A program made the translations under genes and the position numbers. The notes beneath the pieces are model-generated. The model saw only the letters and a list, made by a program, of their open reading frames with translations, was not told the origin of the DNA and ran no database searches. From Bacteroidia bacterium (GTDB taxonomy: Bacteria; Bacteroidota; Bacteroidia; CAIKAF01), in NCBI GenBank assembly GCA_016742095.1, contig JACVCJ010000031.1, positions 1-41,658 on the forward strand: a DNA stretch of 41,658 bases, given 5' to 3'. This document shows positions 26,048-34,426 of the stretch, in pieces (within the stretch, counting starts at the first letter, position 1; every line of letters starts with the position of its first letter).

Positions 26048-26306
26048 ACAAATATCCTTGTTCGTAAACATCTCTGAAAGATAAACGCTTTTGTATAAAA
26101 AAGAGCGCCGTATCTGTTAATTATTGTTTAGCAAAGCTTTAAAATCGGATGTATCGAAACGGAATACAGTAGGAATCCCCATGTCTTATTGCATAATTCG
26201 TATGAAAATTTGATTCATATACGTTTTTAATTCGTATATAAATTAGGTGCTCTGATGTTTGAATGCTTCTTGACAAACCGGGCCAGCGTGAACCCTTTTA
26301 AAAATT
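26048..26306. other. 259-nt AT-rich gap with regularly spaced boxes
   Basis: No coding potential was seen. The segment is more AT-rich than its surroundings. It carries the one-mismatch promoter box at 26076-26083 and the three ATTCRTAT boxes at 26196-26237. It lies upstream of the secreted-protein gene and downstream of the DUF4328 gene, both on the minus strand. Confidence 0.6.
26196..26237. repeat. Three ATTCRTAT boxes at exact 17-bp spacing
   Basis: ATTCGTAT at 26196-26203, ATTCATAT at 26213-26220 and ATTCGTAT at 26230-26237 are each 17 bp apart, start to start. An overlapping inverted repeat pairs CGTATGAA (26199-26206) with TTCATATACG (26214-26223) with bulges. The spacing is about 1.6 helical turns, so successive sites would not face the same side of the DNA. 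Confidence 0.6.
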
Positions 26307-27029
26307 TTACAGTTGTGTCAGGTCTTCTGTGCCTTGTATCCCCGTTTGTGTAGGAATTACTGGAACTACCGGTTCTTCCCGTATTTCGAAGAGCAGGGGC
26401 TCGACGGCGGCATAGTCACGCACTACTTTTATGGCCAGCAGGGCCAGGGGAATACCGATCAGGTTGCTGACCATCCCGATCTGGGATGCGGTAATGAGCT
26501 GGTTAACGGTCTCGGCTTCGAGCGTGACCCGGAATACCAGCTGCCCCATGAAATTATTGATGATCCACAGGGCCCACCACCAGCCGAGCAGGGAAGTGTT
26601 CAGTTCCTGTGCGCCATGGATTCCCTTATCCCCGAGTACTTTCCGGGTCTTTTCGTACAGCTCTTTCATGATCTGGTAGGGCATGTACAGGCTGATGAAG
26701 GGCACAAACCAGGCGCCTGCGGCCCAGCCTTCGGTCTGACTCAGGAATTTTACGCGCTGGTGCAGGTTGTAATAGGCGCGGCGGAACCACATAATGAAGG
26801 TAACGGCCGAAATGATGTACGCCATAATGAAAATAATGCCGATCACCTGTTCGCGCAGGTCGTTGAGCGAGGCGGCCTCATCGGAAACGTTTTCTCCGCC
26901 CGAAATGGCATTGAGCAGGTTGTACTGGAAGAATCCCGAAATAAAGGAGGCGATCTCGAGGGCAAACATGGTCCAGAGCAGGATAACGGCCGCCTGGGCC
27001 CGGGCTTGGTTAGGGCGTAACTGTTGCAT
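26307..27029 (-). CDS. DUF4328 domain membrane protein
   Basis: This 240-residue protein has about five hydrophobic helices. It shows the DUF4328 features: an N-terminal segment beginning RPNQARAQAAVILLW, then VTFIMWFRRAYYNLH, the motif GWAAGAWFVPFISLYMPYQI, and a short cytoplasmic C-terminus rich in proline and valine. The family has no known function. A weak promoter box (TATACTTG, minus strand, 27060 to 27053) lies 23 nt upstream. Confidence 0.82.
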   Translation of the reverse strand: MQQLRPNQARAQAAVILLWTMFALEIASFISGFFQYNLLNAISGGENVSDEAASLNDLREQVIGIIFIMAYIISAVTFIMWFRRAYYNLHQRVKFLSQTEGWAAGAWFVPFISLYMPYQIMKELYEKTRKVLGDKGIHGAQELNTSLLGWWWALWIINNFMGQLVFRVTLEAETVNQLITASQIGMVSNLIGIPLALLAIKVVRDYAAVEPLLFEIREEPVVPVIPTQTGIQGTEDLTQL

Positions 27030-27109
27030 GGTGGTGTGATGGTTTGTTACTGCAAGTATAAGGAACGTAGGCTGATAAGCAAATTTTTACAGCATTTTCC
27101 TCTTGAAGT

Positions 27110-28555
27110 TCACTGCTTCTGTACCGATTCCTCCAGTTCGCGGAAAGGAATGATGGTCTTTACCCCGTAATCGCGTACGGGCCAGGACTGGATAATGGTT
27201 TCCACCTGTATGCCCAGACCCTGTATGGCTTTGTAGAGGCCTTCCTGCCGTGCGCCGGCTTTTGCGGGCGGACCTTCTTTCGGGATCCATACCAGGTCGT
27301 CCTGGAACAGCAGTTTTTCCTGCGGAAAGTAATACAACAGGTAATCATCTGTATGCTGCGAGGCATTGCCGATGAAGTAAATGATCATTTCATAGCCGCC
27401 TTCGCTGATGCGCAGACTGTCTTTGACCAGCTCTGTTCTCAGGGGTTTCGGTTCCTGTTGCAGTTTGTCGGGTTGCAGGGTATGCGGGGCCCTGGCAATG
27501 TACTCAACGTATTCTTTGTTGACATCAGAGCAGATGATCCGGGCGCCCTGGTGTACAAACGCACGCAGTCCGCCCAGGTAATGCGGGTGATGATGCCCGA
27601 AAACGAAGTATTTGACCGGTTTGCCCGGGGCGATCTTTGCCGCTTCGGCCAGGATACGTTCCCCGTTTTCACTGTTGAGCGGCGCCTCGGCCACCAGCAG
27701 GAAATGGTCGAACTCCACCAGCAGGGAACGGTCGTCGGTATGTTCCAGTTCGATAAAGTGAATACGATCGTTGTATTTTTCCGTACGTATATTTATTTCT
27801 TCCAGGGGCGGCTGCCAGAGTGCGTAATCGTCGGGCGGCGTTAGTAAGACCGGGGCTTTCTCACGCAGTTCGGCCCCGTGTACCTGTATTTCGTCCGTTA
27901 GTTTCCCGTTGTACTTTTCCACACGTATCTTCCGCGGGTAATGCAGTTGTCCTTCCAGCTGTGCGTAATCTGAATAATACAGGGTGCTCAGCACATCGCC
28001 GTACAGATCGTCGTGTTCCAGTATGCTGACCTTATCCAGAAGACGGTCGCTTTTTCGTATATACAGGCTTATGTGGCGTCCGTTCAGAACGCTTTTGTAT
28101 ACAGCATATCCGGCAGGCGCATCTTTACTCTCTTCTATTTCTTCGGACAGGAAGTGCTGCAGCAGCAACACAGGCGTGTAACGGGCCAGTGTGTAGGGTT
28201 GTTCTTCCAGCATACCTTGTGTAACGGGTACCTGACCGTCTGTGCCGTAATCCTGGTACAGGAGCTGCCCGGAGCGATAATCGCTCAGCGAAGTGGCTTT
28301 TCGTTTTCCATCGCTCAGGGTATCGGCCTTTGTAACGTGAAATACGCTGCAGTACATATCGCCTTTGCCCGTATAAATGCTGGCCTGCCAGGGCCGGAAA
28401 TTGTGGTCGAGCTCATGCAGGGATTCGGTATACCCGAAATGCAGGTAATTCAGTTGCAGCGGCATGGCCATTTTCGTATAGCATTCGCTGAGAATGCCCG
28501 CGCGGAGCTGCCATGCGGAGAGAAGTACCGTACAGAGTGTCAGGATGTATTTCAT
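27110..28555 (-). CDS. Exported metallo-beta-lactamase-fold protein with altered metal motif
   Basis: Starting at the ATG at 28555 gives 481 residues with a signal peptide ending near residue 19-20 (WQLRAG). Residues 20-250 are a beta-rich domain; the MBL fold follows. The motif, normally HxHxDH, here reads HHHPHY (H321, H323, with H325 and Y326 where Asp and His are usual). Later ligands look intact: the His of QHTDDYLLYYFP and the Asp pair of LLFQDD. One metal site could still form; the second looks degraded. Related exported MBL proteins act as hydrolases of unknown substrate, so enzymatic activity is uncertain. Confidence 0.8.
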   Translation of the reverse strand: MKYILTLCTVLLSAWQLRAGILSECYTKMAMPLQLNYLHFGYTESLHELDHNFRPWQASIYTGKGDMYCSVFHVTKADTLSDGKRKATSLSDYRSGQLLYQDYGTDGQVPVTQGMLEEQPYTLARYTPVLLLQHFLSEEIEESKDAPAGYAVYKSVLNGRHISLYIRKSDRLLDKVSILEHDDLYGDVLSTLYYSDYAQLEGQLHYPRKIRVEKYNGKLTDEIQVHGAELREKAPVLLTPPDDYALWQPPLEEINIRTEKYNDRIHFIELEHTDDRSLLVEFDHFLLVAEAPLNSENGERILAEAAKIAPGKPVKYFVFGHHHPHYLGGLRAFVHQGARIICSDVNKEYVEYIARAPHTLQPDKLQQEPKPLRTELVKDSLRISEGGYEMIIYFIGNASQHTDDYLLYYFPQEKLLFQDDLVWIPKEGPPAKAGARQEGLYKAIQGLGIQVETIIQSWPVRDYGVKTIIPFRELEESVQKQ

Positions 28556-28636
28556 AGCGTTACAGTTTGTTATGCAATGCAATGCTATGTAAAGAGTTCT
28601 TAAAAGGAAGCTAAGGATTCGTTTTTGTTTTGTTAA

Positions 28637-29872
28637 TCAGATGTTTTGAAGGCGTTCGATATTCCGTTCGATGAGCCGGCGTTCGGCTCCGGAATGTGCC
28701 AGCTCCAGTGCCCTGCGGAAATGTTCGAGCGCTTTTGTATTGTCTACATCGGTGTATAAATTTCCCAGGAGGGAAAAATAGAAATGATTGTTGTCCAGGT
28801 CCAGTTTTTTGGCCTCGCGTATGGCTTCCTCCTTGCCGTTGGCCTTACTCAGCGCATAGGTGCGGTTCAGCGCGGCCATGGGCGAATATTCCAGTTGTAG
28901 CAGGCGGTTGTAAAGTTGCAGAATGTTCTCCCATTTTTCGGCGCTGTCCTGCTTGTGGGTATGCCAGTAGGCAATATTGGCCTCCAGGTGGTATTTGCTG
29001 AGTACGGTACCGGTAGAGGAACGTTCCAGCAGGTAGCTGCCATGATCGATCAGCTCGCGGTCCCAACGCGTTTCGTCCTGGTCGTCGTACAGGATGATCT
29101 CACCGTTCTGTCCGCTGCGCGCCTCGAAACGGGAAGCGTGAAAACACATCAGGGCCAGCAGGGCATCTATGGAAGGCCGCGCCGTAAGCGTATTTTCGGA
29201 AAGCAGGTGAACCAGGCGCATGGCTTCGGCACAGAGTTCCTGCCGCAGTATGGTGTTCTGTGAAACGGAATAGTACCCTTCGCTGAAAAGCAGGTACAGG
29301 GTCGTGAGCACATTGTCCAGCCGTGCATCGATCTCTGAGGCTGTGGGCGGAGCAATGGCTATACCGGCCTCCTTTAGTTTTTCGCGGGCCCGGTTCAGGC
29401 GTTTGTAGATCACTTCCCGGTTGCTCAGGAAGGCATCGGCGATCTCCTGTGCCCCGAACCCGCAGAGTAAGTTCAGTGCCAGGGCCACCTGCGACTCCGA
29501 AGAAACCAGGGGATCGCAGACGGCGAAGATCATGGCCAGCTGACTGTCTTCGATGTTCCTTTCGGAAAAATCGGGATCGGGTTCTTCACTTTGCGTACTG
29601 CCGTAACGGATCTCCGGCGAGAGTTTCTGTTCGAACAGCTTGTTGCGTTTAAGATAAGTACGTGTTTTGTTTTTCGCTACGGTGTACAGCCAGGCCACGG
29701 GATTTTCCGGGATGCCTTTCATGCCCCAGGACTCGCTCGCGCTCAGGAAGGTGTCGCTCACAATGTCCTCGGCCGTTTCCATATGCTGTATACCAAAATG
29801 GGAACAGAGTACCGACACCAGTTTGCGGTACTCTGTCCGGAATAAATGCGGGATAAGTTCCTGCCCGTTCAT
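28637..29872 (-). CDS. RNA polymerase ECF sigma factor, ECF42-like with C-terminal TPR-type extension
   Basis: The 411-residue protein has sigma region 2 (TAEDIVSDTFLSASESW, NPVAWLYTVAKNKTRTYLKR), then region 4 (LNLLCGFGAQEIADAFL with the recognition helix that follows). A C-terminal helical domain of about 200 residues has TPR-like segments (LNRTYALSKANGKEEAIREA, LGNLYTDVDNTKALEHFRRA). This layout is typical of group ECF42, which has no anti-sigma factor and is found beside YciI/DGPF genes. The start overlaps the stop of such a gene by one base (TAATG). The inducing signal is unknown. Confidence 0.9.
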   Translation of the reverse strand: MNGQELIPHLFRTEYRKLVSVLCSHFGIQHMETAEDIVSDTFLSASESWGMKGIPENPVAWLYTVAKNKTRTYLKRNKLFEQKLSPEIRYGSTQSEEPDPDFSERNIEDSQLAMIFAVCDPLVSSESQVALALNLLCGFGAQEIADAFLSNREVIYKRLNRAREKLKEAGIAIAPPTASEIDARLDNVLTTLYLLFSEGYYSVSQNTILRQELCAEAMRLVHLLSENTLTARPSIDALLALMCFHASRFEARSGQNGEIILYDDQDETRWDRELIDHGSYLLERSSTGTVLSKYHLEANIAYWHTHKQDSAEKWENILQLYNRLLQLEYSPMAALNRTYALSKANGKEEAIREAKKLDLDNNHFYFSLLGNLYTDVDNTKALEHFRRALELAHSGAERRLIERNIERLQNI

Positions 29873-30228
29873 TAATGATCGGCTTCTTCGGGACTGATGG
29901 CCATGCGGATCTCTACATTACCGCCCCATTGCAGTATGGGACAGCCTTTGGCAATTTCGCCGGCCTCTTCAAAGTCGTTCGCCTTTATAAACAGCAGGCC
30001 GCCTATGGCTTCCTTGATCTCGGCATAAGGGCCGTCGGTCACCAGGTTATCCGGGCGTACCACGCGGGCGTCGGCGCTCCAGCGCTGGGGCTGACGGGCC
30101 AGTTTGTTCTGTGCGGCAATACCGCCGATCCAGTCCTGCCAGTGCTTTACCGAAGCCTGCATCTGTTCGGGTGAAGGCTGGGCCTCTTTGCGGATGTCCC
30201 GGCGGAATATCAAAAGGAATTCTTTCAT
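29872..30228 (-). CDS. YciI/DGPF domain protein
   Basis: From the ATG at 30228 the protein has 118 residues (an earlier in-frame ATG lies at 30249). It has the family start MKEFLLIFR, the RPDNLVTDGPYAE motif (the DGPF-type loop) and the ferredoxin-like end GCPILQWGGNVEIR. The family is associated with ECF42 sigma factors, and this gene is translationally coupled to one. Function is unknown. Confidence 0.88.
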   Translation of the reverse strand: MKEFLLIFRRDIRKEAQPSPEQMQASVKHWQDWIGGIAAQNKLARQPQRWSADARVVRPDNLVTDGPYAEIKEAIGGLLFIKANDFEEAGEIAKGCPILQWGGNVEIRMAISPEEADH

Positions 30229-30269
30229 CGTGTTCGTTTTTGGATACATTAAAAGTATAAAATGTCGGT

Positions 30270-30734
30270 TTAGCCGGCAAACTGTCCTACCACATAACCG
30301 CCGGCCGGGGTACGGAATGCGATGTTGAAACGGTTGTAGGTATTGATGGTGGCAACAGCCAGGGTCAGATCGACCAGTTCGGTCTCGCTGAATTGCGCGC
30401 CTGCCTGCGCAAATACTTCGTCAGACACTTCGCGGTCTTTCAGTACGGTAACGGCTTCGGCCCAGGCCAGGGCGGCACGTTCTCTTTCGCTGTACAGGGG
30501 AGCTTCGCGCCAGGCGTTGAGCAGGTACAGGCGTTGTTCGGTCTCTCCCGCCGCACGCAGCTCTTTGGAGTGCATGTCCAGGCAGAAACCGCAGCCATTG
30601 ATCTGCGATACCCGGAAATATACCAGTTCCAGCAGCTGTTTGCTGAGTCCCGATTTGGAAAGGTGTGCACGGATACCGTACAGGGCTTTGAATGCATTGG
30701 CTCCCGCCTCCATGAAATTGATTCTTGCTTCCAT
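30270..30734 (-). CDS. Carboxymuconolactone decarboxylase / AhpD-like protein
   Basis: This 154-residue protein has the CxxC motif C48-G-F-C51 followed by H55 in NGCGFCLDMHSKELR, the redox site of AhpD-like peroxidase-type members. It also has LVDLTLAVATINTYNRF near the C-terminus, typical of the family. It begins the operon with the YciI gene (41-nt gap) and the ECF sigma factor, which suggests a redox or toxic-compound response. Confidence 0.9.
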   Translation of the reverse strand: MEARINFMEAGANAFKALYGIRAHLSKSGLSKQLLELVYFRVSQINGCGFCLDMHSKELRAAGETEQRLYLLNAWREAPLYSERERAALAWAEAVTVLKDREVSDEVFAQAGAQFSETELVDLTLAVATINTYNRFNIAFRTPAGGYVVGQFAG

Positions 30735-30824
30735 TTGTCTTTATTTTTATGTATTATATATCCATGACAAATGAATCGGCCGGATTGGACAAAAAGAACC
30801 GTTTTTTTTTGAAAAAATATCTTT

Positions 30825-31460
30825 TTAAGGTTTAATTATCTGTTTTACAGGTGTTCGTAAAATGGTCCTGTACGTGTCCGGGCTGCTCCTGCGGAAGTCG
30901 CTGAGGTAAATTTCGTGGTGCGGACCGTTGTGCTGCAGGGCATGTTCCTGCATAAAGGCTTCTATTTTCAGCAGGGTGGAGGGTTCTTCGGAAAAGGGCC
31001 CCTTATGCAGGGCCTGTACGCAAAGTCCTTCTTCGGTCTTATAGAACCCGGTGCGGGCGGCGGCGGCACATTTTTTGTGTTCTACGGCACGTTCTGCAGC
31101 CAGTCTTACGTCCGCAGCCTTTACATAAAGCGGCAGGCGCAGCAGCAGGCGGAATTCCCAGGCCTCCCGGGGCACACGCTTCGGCGCTTCGGCCATGCCG
31201 GGATTTCCGTAGACGTCCATATCGAAACTCCAGAGTCCCTCCAGCCGGGGAATACCAAAATCCCGCCCGTTTTCTTTCCACATGAACTTAAGAATGTAGG
31301 CACTGGTGTACAGGGCCTGTACGGATTCTGCAAAAACGGGACCTGAAGGATCGCCCTGACCGCGGATGGAAATGAACTGTGCTGCTTCGATCGTAACAAA
31401 TCCGGGTGTTTCAGTGGCGGCATAGTAATTTTTGTACAGTTGTGTTAAATCGGTTCTCAT
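30825..31460 (-). CDS. GyrI-like small-molecule-binding domain protein
   Basis: The chosen ATG at 31460 gives 211 residues; an in-frame ATG at 31466 is equally possible. The N-terminus (TPGFVTIEAAQFISIRGQGDP) and the terminal HHEIYLSDFRRSSPDTYRTILR match GyrI-like/AraC effector-binding domains found as stand-alone proteins. No helix-turn-helix is present, so it would bind a ligand or act on small molecules rather than bind DNA. Confidence 0.82.
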   Translation of the reverse strand: MRTDLTQLYKNYYAATETPGFVTIEAAQFISIRGQGDPSGPVFAESVQALYTSAYILKFMWKENGRDFGIPRLEGLWSFDMDVYGNPGMAEAPKRVPREAWEFRLLLRLPLYVKAADVRLAAERAVEHKKCAAAARTGFYKTEEGLCVQALHKGPFSEEPSTLLKIEAFMQEHALQHNGPHHEIYLSDFRRSSPDTYRTILRTPVKQIIKP

Positions 31461-31524
31461 GTGCATATACGAAACAGGCACAAAGAAAAAAAGCCGGACT
31501 GACAGCCCTGTGGCAGTGTGTTTC

Positions 31525-32097
31525 TTAAAATCCGAAACTAAGGAAACGAACGATCCCGAAATCCTTTTCGGTTTCCATACTTTCCGTATGCGTCGTATTG
31601 GCGTTCGGATCTTCCGGGTCTTCGCAGATATACTCTTCCGTTTTCAGGGTATGCAGCAGGAAATCGGCGCTTGCGGCGTCGTAGCGGAAACGGTAGGTCT
31701 GGTATATTTTGTGACATTCGCCTTCATACGTGTCTACTTCAAAAAAGCCTTTCCCGCAGCGCAGTCCCTGGAACGGGTCATGTGCACCTGCGTTGGCACA
31801 GTCCGAACAGGCGATCAGGTTATCGTTATAGCCGAAAAGTTTATAATCGCCGTCCCGTTTCAGGAAAATGGCCGTGCGGCGGCAACGGCTCAGGTTGCTG
31901 GGACTGTCATCCTCTTCTCCGCAGTCTTTTTCATAAACGATGATGCGGTCTGTCTGGCCGTCGGCATCGAGGTCTCCCTCCGAGCGCAGCAGTTCCGTAT
32001 AGCCGGCAAAAGGATCCGTCAGGGGAGCCTTGTCAGCGGGTATCTTCCCGGCCAGGAAGCCAAAAAAGGCAAGTAACAGGTAGAATAGTTTGGGCAT
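31525..32097 (-). CDS. Exported cysteine-containing protein of unknown function
   Basis: The 190-residue protein starts with a signal peptide (MPKLFYLLLAFFGFLAG) and contains a calcium-loop-like GDLDADGQTDRIIVYEKD motif near residue 50, as in FG-GAP-like secreted proteins of Bacteroidota. Cysteines in pairs (SDCANAG, RCGKG, EGECHK) suggest disulfides in the periplasm. The family is not recognised. Codon use fits the neighbourhood. Confidence 0.68.
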   Translation of the reverse strand: MPKLFYLLLAFFGFLAGKIPADKAPLTDPFAGYTELLRSEGDLDADGQTDRIIVYEKDCGEEDDSPSNLSRCRRTAIFLKRDGDYKLFGYNDNLIACSDCANAGAHDPFQGLRCGKGFFEVDTYEGECHKIYQTYRFRYDAASADFLLHTLKTEEYICEDPEDPNANTTHTESMETEKDFGIVRFLSFGF

Positions 32098-32144
32098 TTT
32101 TTACAGGGCCTTTAGCGTGGACAATATACATAAAATTTTATACT

Positions 32145-33035
32145 TCAGGCAGGCATTTCCGTCAGAGGGGACACTTTAGCCGTCGTAGAGGCCGTAGCGT
32201 CCGACGAATTAAAAACCAGGCGATGCACTCTTTTTTCGGTCAGCAGGCCACTGGGTTTCAGGCGTCCGTGCAGCCAGTGCCGGTCGTGCAGCAGATAGCC
32301 CTGTCCTTTCCCGAAACGAATGCGGAACCGCTGTTGTTCACTGCGCCGTTTCAGCTGGTAATACCAGGGATGATAGCGGTTGTTCAGCAGTTCGTAGAAT
32401 TCTTCGTAACGGTCGGTATAACTGCGGTCGCTGAGGATATCGGCTATGTGCTGTTGCGTTTCAGCGGGCATTTTCGTGAGCAGGGGCAGGATATCGCGGC
32501 AGAGCGTATCCGTTCTCAGGAACAGCGAAGCGCCCGAATCGTCGTCCGGTACGGATTCGTATACATTGAAGAGCAGCCGCGGGATGTACAGGTCGCAATG
32601 CAGCGGAAAATATCCCTTGTTGGATACCGTAAGCGGTGTGTAGAGCGCTTCCATTTCATCGCTGCGGTTATGACTGATAAGACTACGAAAAATACTGAAT
32701 ATCTTATGGAATTCTTCGCCGCTGATCTCTGCATCGATCAGGCCGCTGAAAAAGAAGAGCTCTTCTCCGGGTGTTGTGTTGAACAATACATCGGCATAGC
32801 GGGCAAACCGTCCTTCCGGATCAAAGGCACGGATACGTTCCGGGGGCAGCTGCCAGGTATAATTGTATTCGTTGAATCCGTCGATGAAGACCAGTTCGGG
32901 CCTCAGTTCCCGGAAAGCGTCGCAGGTACGTACGCTGCGCAGGAAACTGCGGAATTCCTCCGACCAGGTGTACCAGTGTACGGGGCCGTAAGGACTGATA
33001 AAGGGATCGTGCGGGGCAGGGCTGAATAATTGCAT
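32145..33035 (-). CDS. Probable Fe(II)/2-oxoglutarate-dependent oxygenase (TauD-like fold)
   Basis: From the ATG at 33035 the protein has 296 residues; a start 36 nt upstream is weaker. The evidence is a facial triad-like pattern: an HxD motif (H146 and D148 in PLHCDLY), then a distal His (H256) in DRHWLHGR and an Arg (R272) in HRLVF 16 residues later. This spacing is that of TauD/clavaminate synthase-type enzymes. The overall sequence is divergent and I could not name a family or substrate. No signal peptide is visible, so it is probably cytoplasmic. Confidence 0.5.
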   Translation of the reverse strand: MQLFSPAPHDPFISPYGPVHWYTWSEEFRSFLRSVRTCDAFRELRPELVFIDGFNEYNYTWQLPPERIRAFDPEGRFARYADVLFNTTPGEELFFFSGLIDAEISGEEFHKIFSIFRSLISHNRSDEMEALYTPLTVSNKGYFPLHCDLYIPRLLFNVYESVPDDDSGASLFLRTDTLCRDILPLLTKMPAETQQHIADILSDRSYTDRYEEFYELLNNRYHPWYYQLKRRSEQQRFRIRFGKGQGYLLHDRHWLHGRLKPSGLLTEKRVHRLVFNSSDATASTTAKVSPLTEMPA

Positions 33036-33144
33036 GGTACAAGGTATGGATACGGGATTCAATATACACAATTCCCGGGAATACGGTAAAAATCCGGATG
33101 AATAAAAGCCGGCGCTGTTCCGGGATGCGCTGTTTCTTTTTTCG

Positions 33145-33152
33145 TATATTTG
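33145..33152 (+). promoter_or_regulatory. Candidate -7 box of the 163-residue gene
   Basis: TATATTTG is an exact TAnnTTTG match, ending 20 nt before the ATG at 33173. Confidence 0.6.
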
Positions 33153-33172
33153 AACGTAATACGATACATAAA

Positions 33173-33664
33173 ATGCCCGATTTTATAGCAAAATACCAGG
33201 ACGACCGCTTTGTGGTGTACAAAGGAGACAGTAACGAAGTTTTCGGATCGATCGTTTTTGACGAAGGTCGCCGTGAAAGTGCTTACCTGCAGGCGGAAAA
33301 CGTCCTGTACCGCGCCGAACCGGAAAGCGGGACCGATACGGACATCGTGGTCCGCCGGGACGGAGTTGTACTTTTTAAATTTAAGTTCGACTACGTGTGG
33401 GGTGGGGCAGAACTGTACATGAACGGTGAAGATACGGGCTACGACGTTACCGGCAAGTTCTTTATGCCCGGCACGCGTTTTACCGATAAGGAACACCGGG
33501 ACCTGATCGTGGCCGTTTCGGATGAACAGGAGCCTCCCGAGACCGTGATCGACATCGTGGGCGAGGAAGAGGTGAGTCCGCTCATGGTCATGGCCACGCT
33601 GTACTACCATCTGTATGCGTCGGCGGGCAAACGCCTGGTGAGTTCGCTCACCCGCATTATATAA
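33173..33664 (+). CDS. Small beta-rich protein of unknown function
   Basis: The ATG at 33173, 20 nt after a strong -7 box, gives 163 residues; a start 75 nt earlier would lie upstream of that box and is rejected. The sequence alternates short strands (DRFVVYKGDSNEVFGSIVF, VVRRDGVVLFKFKFD), with an acidic loop and a helical C-terminus (MVMATLYYHLYASAGKRL). The beginning faintly resembles tubby-C-terminal/LURP-one-like barrels, but that is a weak guess. Confidence 0.7.
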   Translation: MPDFIAKYQDDRFVVYKGDSNEVFGSIVFDEGRRESAYLQAENVLYRAEPESGTDTDIVVRRDGVVLFKFKFDYVWGGAELYMNGEDTGYDVTGKFFMPGTRFTDKEHRDLIVAVSDEQEPPETVIDIVGEEEVSPLMVMATLYYHLYASAGKRLVSSLTRII

Positions 33665-33711
33665 GCGGCATTTCTTACCTTAAGTCAACGTGCGGAGTAA
33701 CAGGCGCAGTA

Positions 33712-33719
33712 TACCTTTG
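33712..33719 (+). promoter_or_regulatory. Candidate -7 box close to the DUF4386 start
   Basis: TACCTTTG, exact TAnnTTTG, ends 8 nt before the ATG at 33728, giving an inferred leader of about 4 nt. Confidence 0.55.
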
Positions 33720-33727
33720 TGCCTGTT

Positions 33728-34420
33728 ATGCATTCAGATACATATACTTTTTCGCCCCGACCCGCTACAATACGGCAGGCTGCGCTTACGGCGGGTATTT
33801 TTTCCCTGCTGATGTTTGTGGCGGCCATGGTTGCAGAGTTTTTCATGCGGCAGCGGCTTATTGTGCCGGACAACGCAAGGGAAACGGCGGCAAACATACT
33901 GGCAGAACCTGTGCTTTTCCGCGGCGGCATCCTGGCGTACCTGCTGGTATTGATCTGTGATGTACTGCTGGCCTGGGCCCTGTACATTTTCCTGTACCGG
34001 GTACATCCTGCGTTGTCGCTGCTGTCCGCCTGTTTTCGCCTGGTATATACGGCCCTGTTCGGTATGGCGTTGTCCGGACTGCTCAAAGGGTTCCGCCGCC
34101 TGCAGGACCCGGAGACGGCCCTGGCGTATTTCAACGGCTTTGAGGACGACTGGGCCATAGCGCTGATCTTCTTTGCCCTGCACCTGTTGCTGACGGGTTA
34201 CCTGGTATATAGATCGAATATTATACCAAAATGGATAGGGATTTTACTTGTACTGGCCGGTGTGGCTTATTTTACGGATAATATCTGCAAGCTGATGTTG
34301 CCGGATCATAGTGTATACAAAAACGTTCTTACGCTCCTGGTGGCCGTACCGTCCATCTGCGGTGAGCTGGGACTGGCCCTCTGGATGCTGTTCCGGGGCA
34401 CGCGGGTTACGAATGATTAA
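33728..34420 (+). CDS. DUF4386-type membrane protein
   Basis: This 230-residue protein has five to six hydrophobic helices. Features of the DUF4386 family are the N-terminal helix after TIRQAALTAGIFS, the loop with NILAEPVLFRGGI, LAWALYIFLYRVHPALSLL and the IPKWIGILLVLAGVAYF segment. The function is unknown. It converges on the second Crp/Fnr gene with a 6-nt gap. Confidence 0.8.
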   Translation: MHSDTYTFSPRPATIRQAALTAGIFSLLMFVAAMVAEFFMRQRLIVPDNARETAANILAEPVLFRGGILAYLLVLICDVLLAWALYIFLYRVHPALSLLSACFRLVYTALFGMALSGLLKGFRRLQDPETALAYFNGFEDDWAIALIFFALHLLLTGYLVYRSNIIPKWIGILLVLAGVAYFTDNICKLMLPDHSVYKNVLTLLVAVPSICGELGLALWMLFRGTRVTND

Positions 34421-34426
34421 TATACG

